DNA from: Gracilaria caudata
Taxonomy: Eukaryota; Rhodophyta; Florideophyceae; Gracilariales; Gracilariaceae
DNA: 14,702 bases
Direction: 5' to 3'
Assembly: GCA_030374735.1 (NCBI GenBank)
Contig: JASCIV010000674.1
Coordinates: forward strand, 1-14,702
The position numbers and the translations under genes are program-made. This document shows, one piece after another, positions 1-6,486 of the stretch. A model generated the notes under the pieces. The model was not told the origin of the DNA and did no database searches. It saw only the letters and a program-made list of their open reading frames with translations. The first letter of the stretch is position 1. The number at the start of each line of letters is the position of its first letter.

Positions 1-180
1 CCTGGGTTCCTCAACCAGACTAAACCACTGTTGTTGGCTGTGTTAGTCCGCCAATGAGAACCGTACAGGTTGCACAATTTTTTTAGGATTTAGGCGCACC
101 GGTAGGGATGCCCTTAAAACTCAGTATCCCAACTTTGGTCATTTGATGTCTTTAAAATGAATTGTCACACAATTTGTCAT

Positions 181-199
181 ATTCTCATATTATGAGAAT
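181..199. repeat. 19-bp AT-rich palindrome
   Basis: ATTCTCAT and ATGAGAAT are perfect inverted repeats of 8 bp separated by a 3-base centre (ATT). The palindrome lies just outside the left end of the transposon-like element at 241-750. It could be a protein-binding site, a hairpin, or part of the element's flank; the sequence does not decide between these. Confidence 0.6.
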
Positions 200-207
200 T
201 ATGATTA

Positions 208-260
208 TTATTTTTGGGTGCATATCTGAGTGTTAGTGAATGGGCGTCTCCCAAAAATAC
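208..260. repeat. Small inverted repeat nested with the left terminal repeat
   Basis: TATTTTTGGG near 208-217 is repeated in inverted orientation as CCCAAAAATA at about 250-259, with roughly 33 bases between. The second arm is the inner half of the 24-bp terminal repeat, so the motif occurs three times: near 208, near 255 (inverted) and near 732. This nesting is typical of subterminal repeats of foldback or MITE-like elements, but it may be a local duplication. Confidence 0.5.
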
Positions 261-750
261 AAATGCACATACCTTATGCACTTTTCCTGTCACGATATGT
301 GTGTTCATCGTGACATGTGCCTCGAATTTATTCGACGTTCGAAGACATGCGAAGCAAGATCAACATCTTGCAAACCTGCATTTCAGAGTTGAATATTTCT
401 CTCGAGATGCATAATGCACAGCACGCCGACCGAAAACGCTATCGACAAGCGACGTTTCCATCCATTCTCTTCCCTTGTACAATCGAAGAGAAAACAAATC
501 TCCCAATATCAACCGAAACCTCTCCATGGAGCTTTGCGGTGCGCTCTGTCCTAATCTTGGTATTCCGAGAGCGAATCTGGAGGTAAGGTGGGAGGTCAAC
601 CTGAAAAAAAACGTTGTGCATGTTCTCGATAATTTTATTGTTCAGTTGTTTACGCTATGTGCAAATGTTGTTTTTGGATCGCAAAGTCAAGCGTAAACTT
701 CATTCGCACAAAATATGAGGTTTACGATTTGTATTTTTGGGAGACGCCCA
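241..750. mobile_element. Candidate non-autonomous DNA transposon (MITE-like), about 510 bp
   Basis: The two ends are a perfect 24-bp inverted repeat: bases 241-264 begin TGGGCGTCTCCC, and 727-750 are the exact reverse complement. A 24-bp exact match in a window this size is not expected by chance. The interior has no transposase-like ORF and is AT-rich, as in MITEs. I do not see a clear target-site duplication: the left flank ends in GTGAA and the right flank begins ATATT. The true termini may therefore lie slightly outside, or the copy may be old. An alternative is an unrelated inverted duplication. Confidence 0.45.
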
Positions 751-1016
751 ATATTGTGTTCCAGTGCGAATGTGTCGCACTTTCTCAGGTCGTCTTTGAA
801 CCACGGTCTATCTGCTTCCTGTTCTTCCAACGACACACTGGGCGTCAGTGATCAGCGAAGATTCAGCGCGACTGCTTCGAAATCGACGGCTGTGGCGGCC
901 TGGTTTCTCATACTGTTCAAAATTTGGGTAGCGTTCTACACCCACTGTACAAGCTTTGCACTCTGCTCAATGTTTATGGAAATCAAAGTTCTTTGAGTGA
1001 TTATCAGCCCTTTGCG

Positions 1017-2474
1017 ATGGTGTCCAAGGTACATTTAGAACCGAACGGATCAAACCAAACACCGTGGGGTTTATGCTGGGCGGACCTTTTTACCGAACTC
1101 CGCCCAACCCATGGAGAGACAACAGCCATCGAATGTATCGTTTCTCAAGTCGAAGACTTGCTCAAAAACGCTGATCTCTCTCATGATCTTCGCCCCGGAG
1201 GCTCGTTTGGGAAGAATACAATGATGAAAGGCGAACACGAACTGCGCCTTTACTCGATTCAGCATGATTTTCAACCTGAGAACTATTTCGAAGCCCACCT
1301 CAAACCTATCCTTCAAGCTTTCAAGTCAGAACAGCGATTTGTAGACCTGAAGGAGAGTGGTTACGCTGCCGTATTTAACTCGAACGGAATTCAGGTTCGC
1401 GTATACGCTGCTGGGACGTTGTATGGGGGCCCGAAGGATTTGCTACTTCCGCCAAGGTCGAGCGAGAAGCAATCATCGGACGTACTACCAGACGTTGCCC
1501 GGGGACATCAATTGGCTCGTGATGTTCATGTGGAAACTAGTTGCTCCGTTCTGCGCACACAAGTTATCGCAAACCAAGCCCCTTTGTATCATGATCTCGT
1601 ACGTGTTGCTAAGAAATGGAGGTCAACTAGCGACTTCATGTCCAGAGCAGAAACGCCCGGAGACTATTTGTTAGAACTGCTAATGCTCGAAGCTTTCACA
1701 GGTGCTCCATGCATGCCGCATGGACCTGAGCTCTACGGTATTGTTCTTCGTCGTTTCTTATCTCTGGCGGCCACACAGTGTGGTTCTGGGTCTGACGTAA
1801 TGGCTGATGATAGTATGCCCAAGTCCATGTTGTGGTGGGATAAATACTATAATCGCGGGGTCATTGACATGTGCATGGCAAAGGGTTTGCTGGATGTACG
1901 ACGCAGTGATCTATGTTCTATTATCGTAGTTGACCCAGCTGTCCCCTTTATCAATGTTGCACGGTCTGTGCCGGATTGGACGGAGATGAGGCGATGTGCT
2001 AGAGACAGCCTTAGCAGCTTTCAAAACACTGACTTGCTGGATAGTCTGCAGGACAAGGTGCAGGCCTTGACTGAAGGCATGCGTGAAGCCATCAGTGGCA
2101 TGCAGAACCAAATTGAATCACTGCAACGGTTGGCAAAGTCCCCGAGGCGGTGGACAGGAGTTGTGCAGTTTAATGAAGTGCACATGAATAGCGCAGCATG
2201 GACGAAGGTGATGGAAGTTGAACTGCAGACAATTCCGTGGCGAGTGTATGCAAGAAAAGCCAGGACGGACGGCACAGGATATATGACTTGTGTTGACATC
2301 AGTTTGCAGATGATGGGAAAGAAGCTTGGACAAACACTGGAAGTTGACGTGTCATTTAGAGGTGGGACGAGCAGTTTGATCTTCGATCCCAACAACGACC
2401 ATGTATTGATCTGCAAGCGCTCAGAGATTGTTAGAAATAGAGACTACGCGATGCAAATCACGGTCATTGGTTAA
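1017..2474 (+). CDS. OAS-fold (2'-5'-oligoadenylate synthetase-like) pseudoenzyme with C-terminal coiled coil and beta-rich domain
   Basis: The product is 485 aa from the ATG at 1017; the frame opens earlier only from a TTG codon. The N-terminal nucleotidyltransferase half carries the OAS P-loop signature GGSFGKNT at 61-68. Aligned without gaps to human OAS1, the catalytic Asp75, Asp77 and Asp148 correspond to E75, R77 and R128 (in GIQVRV). The metal-binding triad is therefore lost and 2-5A synthesis is very unlikely. The OAS C-terminal helical domain is clear: LVRVAKKW (194-201), YLLELLMLEAF (217-227), WWDKYYN (273-279), VVDPAVP (304-310, against ILDPADP in OAS1) and a terminal W..M...A helix (321-335). 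Residues 339-374 look like a coiled coil. Residues 379-485 are beta-rich with a regular strand pattern, perhaps MATH/TRAF-like, but I do not recognise the domain securely. Animal OAS proteins bind double-stranded RNA; that this protein binds RNA or nucleotide is inference. The family call is confident; the function is open. Confidence 0.85.
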   Translation: MVSKVHLEPNGSNQTPWGLCWADLFTELRPTHGETTAIECIVSQVEDLLKNADLSHDLRPGGSFGKNTMMKGEHELRLYSIQHDFQPENYFEAHLKPILQAFKSEQRFVDLKESGYAAVFNSNGIQVRVYAAGTLYGGPKDLLLPPRSSEKQSSDVLPDVARGHQLARDVHVETSCSVLRTQVIANQAPLYHDLVRVAKKWRSTSDFMSRAETPGDYLLELLMLEAFTGAPCMPHGPELYGIVLRRFLSLAATQCGSGSDVMADDSMPKSMLWWDKYYNRGVIDMCMAKGLLDVRRSDLCSIIVVDPAVPFINVARSVPDWTEMRRCARDSLSSFQNTDLLDSLQDKVQALTEGMREAISGMQNQIESLQRLAKSPRRWTGVVQFNEVHMNSAAWTKVMEVELQTIPWRVYARKARTDGTGYMTCVDISLQMMGKKLGQTLEVDVSFRGGTSSLIFDPNNDHVLICKRSEIVRNRDYAMQITVIG

Positions 2475-3130
2475 GACAAATTGAAGTGCAACATTGCGCG
2501 CAACCTGATATAGAACGTTAGGTAACGCCAGGAACATATCCCGCGAGCAGCACGCCGCCGCATGCGTTGTTGGTTCCAATCGAAGGTTTATAGATTGAGT
2601 TCATGGCATGGATCCGATGCTGTTGATGAACGAGGCGGTCTTGTGTGTTAGTTTAGCACTTTTAAGTATGCACTTGACAAACACAAACGAAACAAATGGC
2701 CTTCTCTGGATCAAAACAAGTAAGATCCCTTGAGCTACATTTCGTACATAGATATATACAGAAATCACACCGGCGGTTCTCGAATGATGAATCACCATCA
2801 TTTCGGCCTTTTGGTACGACAGTGGCATTGAACTATTGTAGAATCATTTTCACAATTGCAGTATTCCGACTGCGAGCAAATGGAAGTACAGAAGAGCATA
2901 TGAAATATGAGAGTTGGACGTTTGAACACATGCAGGGCATGCTAACGTCACAGTAACGTGCAACCCCGACGAAAAACCTGGAAACAAATGTGAGCGGGTA
3001 CCCTGCAGAGCATCTAGGTTCAAGACCCCCGCTTAGTACAAGGCGTCGTTCATGACGCAGCACTTGTGACGTGCAAGTTCTAAAATTCGTGAATGCAGAA
3101 GTGTGCTTTTCGATGGTTAAGGGTTCCAGG
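2475..3130. other. Convergent intergenic region
   Basis: This region lies between the 3' ends of the OAS-like gene (+) and the RING ligase gene (-), so it should hold both 3' untranslated regions and cleavage sites. Its short ORFs resemble nothing. GCGTCGTTCATGACGC at 3043-3058 can form a small 5-bp hairpin. GGTTCAAGACC near 3020 resembles a tRNA T-arm, but no tRNA body can be built around it. Confidence 0.6.
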
Positions 3131-3839
3131 CTAGAAAGTGGTGATGATCACCGCTATGAAAACTGTGAGAAGCAAAAATATCTTAGCGACTGTACAGGCA
3201 GAATCAAGACGAAGACTGTGTTAGGAAGCTGAGAGCGTACAAGACTGCGGTTGATGAGCGACCACACATACCTATATCCGGAAAACCATCTTCTTGTTGA
3301 TTGTGATGAGGCTCCTCCCTCGGAGGCTCATTCATGTGGGGATAAGCAATTTGTAGGCCAAAGAGACTTGGAAAAAAGCCAAATGCAGATAAGCCCAAGT
3401 TCTCATAGCCTGCTCCGTAGGGGTTGAGACGGCCGAAGGTAGCGTGATGAACGCCAAAATGCGGTACTCCTTGCATACCACGAGCAGGTTGTTCGCGATG
3501 CCCGGAAGGTCTGGGAGGAACGGGGTTATCACCCTCTTCAATTTGAGCACGAGATGTGGAGCCACCGCGGCCGTATATTGGAATCACTGAACTCCTGTTT
3601 ATCGCTGACTTGCAAACAGGACATTGTGCGTTTTCGCCGTGCATTCTTAGCCAGCGATATAGACAAGGCCAGCAGTAGAGATGGCCACATGGGGTGACGA
3701 CGGGCTCACGTGGTGCGTCAAGACAGACGTGGCACTCGAACGGATTCTCATCCTTCTTCTCGGATGCGTCTTGCGAAGCCGCTTGCGTCCGCTGCTGTGC
3801 TCTTGCCAAATGTTCGGAGATGGGTTCCTTTTCCCCCAT
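3131..3839 (-). CDS. RNF5/RNF185/RMA-type ER membrane RING E3 ubiquitin ligase (two exons)
   Basis: The gene is join(3839-3272, 3189-3131) on the minus strand, 208 aa from the first ATG at 3839; the longer open frame starts with TTG. The RING C3HC4 finger near the N-terminus has C36, C39, C51, H53, C56, C59, C73 and C76. It is followed by the IPIYGRG motif, a hallmark of the RNF5/RNF185/RMA family. The middle is Pro/Gly-rich with a GFFPSLFG segment like the pre-anchor region of RNF185. Read without splicing, the ORF ends in a polar tail with no membrane anchor. Removing the 82-nt intron at 3271-3190 joins in phase to a 19-residue hydrophobic end, VAKIFLLLTVFIAVIITTF, then a stop; this is the C-terminal transmembrane anchor the family requires. 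Members ubiquitinate misfolded membrane proteins for ER-associated degradation. It is divergent from the phosphotransferase gene and shares its promoter region. Confidence 0.88.
3190..3271 (-). other. Spliceosomal intron (82 nt) in the RING ligase gene
   Basis: On the minus strand the donor reads ATAG|GTATGT. A CTAAC branch-site match lies in CTTCCTAACACAG, about 30 nt before the acceptor CTGTACAG|TC. The intron is in phase 1. The nearer AG in ACACAG is too close to the branch A to be used. The main support is the product: splicing replaces a meaningless tail with the transmembrane anchor expected for this family, directly followed by TAG at 3133-3131. The near-yeast consensus suggests that introns in this genome are rare and strongly specified. 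Confidence 0.85.
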
Positions 3840-4262
3840 GACGAGAGAAAGCAACGTCGCTGAAACAACGAGTCCAGTAAGTGCGACGGTCCCAGCGGCT
3901 GGGACTGAGGGTTACAGCGAACAGTGCAAAGTATCGGTGGAAGGGCGGTTGAAAGTCTCAGCGGATTTTCGAACTCTCAATTTGGAGCTTTTCCAGATTT
4001 GTCAATAGCCAAGCTGCACAAGCTCGCTTTGTTGGGCCAGGGCGGACCAGCTGCATTTATATCTAATCTGAAAATCAACAATGTTGACTGTCTGATGACG
4101 TCATTAGGGCCTCGCCTGTCTTCGAAGGGTGGATCGGTTACGGGATGAAGATCATGGTGGAAGATAACAGCTTGACATCTGGCTCTTCTCTTTGAGCTGC
4201 TTCGGTTCATCGGAATCTCTACGCACTTTATTGAATCTCCGCCAAGTGGTCCTCCTTTTTTC
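3840..4262. promoter_or_regulatory. Divergent promoter region between RING ligase and phosphotransferase
   Basis: These 423 bp separate two divergently transcribed start codons, so both promoters must lie here. There is no clear TATA box and no supported ORF. The notable element is the bZIP palindrome at 4095-4104, listed separately. Confidence 0.6.
4095..4104. promoter_or_regulatory. Perfect CRE/bZIP palindrome ATGACGTCAT
   Basis: The 10-base palindrome contains TGACGTCA, the consensus bound by CREB/ATF-type and many plant and fungal bZIP factors. It sits 159 bp upstream of the phosphotransferase start and 256 bp from the ligase start, in the shared divergent promoter. Since unfolded-protein-response regulators in several eukaryotes are bZIP proteins that bind ACGT-core sites, a role in stress induction of the ER ligase is plausible. 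That role is inference. Confidence 0.45.
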
Positions 4263-5807
4263 ATGGAAAGCAATGTCGAGGGGATTCAAAGATATGATAA
4301 GCACGACGAGTTTCGGTACGATCGGACAAAGGATCGGAACCGATACATGGTGATGATTCCATCACATGAAAGAACGCACGTACTCGTGGAAGTGCTTCCA
4401 GACCGGTGTATTCGGCTACCTATGGCACCTACTTCATATTACTACCATCGCCAAATGACTGTGATGGACCTAGAGGAGTCGATTGCATCGATGTTTGGGA
4501 TCAAGGTTAGGTATGTGCGGGAGATATGGGCTACGCCTCCAGAGGGAAAATATCAATTGTGGGGGGAGACATTTGACAGGATTGTGGTAATACTGGTGGA
4601 GTGGGCAGAGGCTGAGAAAAACATTGAGGGTGAGGAAGAGATGAGATGGATGTCAAGAAACGAAGTGCATAGTGGAAACTGGGTAAAAGCTGACGAAGAG
4701 CTTGGGCTCGATCTACGAGAATCTGTATTGCGATGTATGAAGGAAGTCAGTGGAAACGTAGAAGTGAGGAGGCCGCCTTGGCGTCACATGGGGTGGTTCG
4801 CAGAGATTCTGGGTTGGGTGCGGGAGGTGTCTAAGTGGGAGATTAGTGATCACGAGCTCTACGGCATGTTCGCAAAAGCTGTAGACAATCATCATTCCGC
4901 TGTATGGCAATGTAGTTTGGACCTCTCAAATTCAAACCATATGTGTACTGTGAATGGAGAACTGGAATCAGTATACATAAAGGCAGCAGTACCGTTACTT
5001 CGGGAAGCTCGACGAACAGCGACGATTGCAAAGGTGCTTGACCAACTGAAAGTTGTGCCTGAAGTTCTTGCGATAAGAGAGCAGGACTGCGTTCTAATGC
5101 TGCGTGATGTCGGAAGCCTAAGAGATGAGGGCGTAGTGGATACGAAGCTGTTAGTAGAGACGATTATCAGCATGCAAAACTTGTCTATTGATCGTTTGGA
5201 CGAACTGAAGGCAGGAGGACTTGAAGTGCGCGACAGCGAATGGCTGTTTTCCAATATTCACCGTATCCTGTACCATGAGAGCCTTGACAAAGTGGTGGCG
5301 GAAAGTGAGGAGCACATCAAAATGCTTCGGGACATTCGACGCCGAGAGGAAGAAGTACAGGATATTTGTAAAAAGATCTCCAAGTATGCTATTCCGAATA
5401 CGTTGGTACATGGTGATCTAACGGACTTCAATATCGGAAGTAGAGAACTCCCAGGGAGCACGGGTTATCAGTTTTTCGATTGGGATCGGTCGCACATAGG
5501 ACATCCATTCATAGATATTGTGAGTGTAACGCAAATCTTTTCGGAAGATGAAAGTGCGACGAAACGATGGAATCGGGAGTTCCGAAAGCACTGGAAATCG
5601 GTGGGGAGTGAGGAGGAGTTTGCGAAATTGGGACATCTAGTTCCCCTTCTCAGCGATTGTGCTGACATGGATATGTTCTTGAAGGAATCTGAGGTAAACG
5701 CTGACGAATGGTATGGCCTCAAAGAGTGCATAATGAATCATATAGATTTCATTCAGGCGAGCTTGAACACAATTAGGCGCTTGGATTCTTCAGACCAAGA
5801 CGAGTGA
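4263..5807 (+). CDS. APH-family phosphotransferase with N-terminal degenerate Nudix-like domain
   Basis: The product is 514 aa from an ATG. The C-terminal two-thirds is a protein-kinase-like aminoglycoside/choline phosphotransferase fold. VYIKAAVPLLREAR (237-250) supplies a candidate ATP-binding Lys240 and Glu248. HGDLTDFN (383-390) is the catalytic loop with Asp385 and Asn390, and FFDWDRS (404-410) supplies the metal-binding Asp406. All key residues are present, so it should be an active kinase; the substrate is unknown. The motif PPWRHMGWFAEILGWV (171-186) at the domain junction resembles the one in bacterial phosphotransferases of this type. Residues 27-135 follow a Nudix layout: strands, then IRLP, then TVMDLEESIASMFGIKV where the Nudix helix belongs, then MRWMSRNEV as in Nudix C-termini. 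The GX5E and REXXEE catalytic residues are missing, so this part cannot hydrolyse nucleotides. The gene is intronless. Transfer from bacteria is possible but not shown. Confidence 0.82.
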   Translation: MESNVEGIQRYDKHDEFRYDRTKDRNRYMVMIPSHERTHVLVEVLPDRCIRLPMAPTSYYYHRQMTVMDLEESIASMFGIKVRYVREIWATPPEGKYQLWGETFDRIVVILVEWAEAEKNIEGEEEMRWMSRNEVHSGNWVKADEELGLDLRESVLRCMKEVSGNVEVRRPPWRHMGWFAEILGWVREVSKWEISDHELYGMFAKAVDNHHSAVWQCSLDLSNSNHMCTVNGELESVYIKAAVPLLREARRTATIAKVLDQLKVVPEVLAIREQDCVLMLRDVGSLRDEGVVDTKLLVETIISMQNLSIDRLDELKAGGLEVRDSEWLFSNIHRILYHESLDKVVAESEEHIKMLRDIRRREEEVQDICKKISKYAIPNTLVHGDLTDFNIGSRELPGSTGYQFFDWDRSHIGHPFIDIVSVTQIFSEDESATKRWNREFRKHWKSVGSEEEFAKLGHLVPLLSDCADMDMFLKESEVNADEWYGLKECIMNHIDFIQASLNTIRRLDSSDQDE

Positions 5808-5934
5808 AAGCGACTGGACTGGAAGTATGTACGAAATTCGACGAACTACAACAGACCTCGGACATATCCTCTCGATAACCGGGACGCGAGTGTCGGATCA
5901 TGTTATCTTTGATTTCATTCAGCTGGTGTAGTGA
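5808..5934. other. Short intergenic stretch after the phosphotransferase
   Basis: GTATGT at 5825-5830 and TGCTTTTTAG ending at 5950 match this genome's one known donor and a good acceptor. However, the preceding exon would start after the phosphotransferase stop codon, and no branch site or continuing frame supports splicing. The stretch probably holds the 3' untranslated region, and possibly a 5' untranslated intron of the next small ORF. Confidence 0.35.
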
Positions 5935-6207
5935 ATGCTGTGCTTTTTAGGTCTTCGAATTGGTGACGATCTAAAGGATTGTGCTAAAGGGACAATCTGC
6001 GGCGTTGTTAATGTGAGTGGGCGTCGCCTGGGGAAGTATTGGAGAATACTGTACCTCTATGAGAAGATGGTCGAAAAGCAACGTCCAGTGTGGATACGAA
6101 TCAGGAGCCCTGATGGAGAAGTTTGCGCCTCAAGAGGAAGCTGTGAGATCATAGGCTACAAACGTGTGCTAGATAATGTAACATTAGGAGACAGAACAAG
6201 AACGTGA
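5935..6207 (+). CDS. Hypothetical small protein, 90 aa
   Basis: I do not recognise this ORF. It begins with ATG and has a moderately protein-like composition: a basic, aromatic core including GKYWRILYLYEKMVEKQ and then PVWIRIRSPDGEVC, with five cysteines and no membrane segment or signal peptide. It lies between the phosphotransferase and the zinc-finger gene on the same strand. A splice-acceptor-like TGCTTTTTAG sits just inside its 5' end, so it could be an exon of a larger gene or a remnant. It may also be a chance ORF. Confidence 0.3.
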   Translation: MLCFLGLRIGDDLKDCAKGTICGVVNVSGRRLGKYWRILYLYEKMVEKQRPVWIRIRSPDGEVCASRGSCEIIGYKRVLDNVTLGDRTRT

Positions 6208-6486
6208 ACGACGAAAATGCATCCTGCCATTGTGGTTTGTGAGTGCGAGATGACCAACTTGTGGCTGGCAGGAGTCAACGGTGTCGAAGGACATGATGAT
6301 GTTGATGGTAATTGGTTATGCGAGGCGCTCAAAAGAATTCATAGGAGCTCATTGTTACCCTGTATCTGACATTTTGTTTCCGAAAGGCACTAGCTAGATT
6401 CGCAACTTGGAGACGAAGACTGCAGAAGTCAGCGATTTTTGAGGCAACCTTCGCTTTCGCAGTTGTGAGCAGTTGCGACTGTTCTC
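6208..6486. other. Intergenic region upstream of zinc-finger gene
   Basis: I see no supported gene here. Just before the zinc-finger ATG, in the frame one base back, the sequence can be read as a Cys-rich stretch. It may be the eroded first half of another finger (see findings). Confidence 0.4.

Larger units (their letters stand above)
1..1016. other. Non-coding region upstream of the OAS-like gene
   Basis: This is about 1 kb of AT-rich DNA. Its short open frames overlap one another on both strands and resemble no protein family. It holds a perfect 24-bp inverted repeat (241-264 and 727-750), a 19-bp palindrome at 181-199, and a small inverted repeat AATTGT/ACAATT at 160-174. The 5' untranslated region and promoter of the gene starting at 1017 must lie in its right-hand part. 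GGTAAG at 582-587 and TTTCTCAG ending at 789 resemble splice sites, but joining them yields no recognisable coding exon. Confidence 0.6.

Noticed and set aside
924..1016. 31-codon N-terminal extension of the OAS-like protein
   Set aside because: The extension begins with TTG and contains no ATG. With the ATG at 1017 the P-loop and triad fall at the same residue numbers as in human OAS1.
3005..3045. GGTTCAAGACC resembling a tRNA T-arm / B box, with AGCGGG and CCCGCT flanking
   Set aside because: No acceptor stem, anticodon arm or A box can be placed at the correct distances, and the B-box match is imperfect.
5825..5950. Intron-like GTATGT...TTTTTAG segment after the phosphotransferase
   Set aside because: No coding frame continues across it and no CTAAC branch site is present; kept only as a possible untranslated intron.
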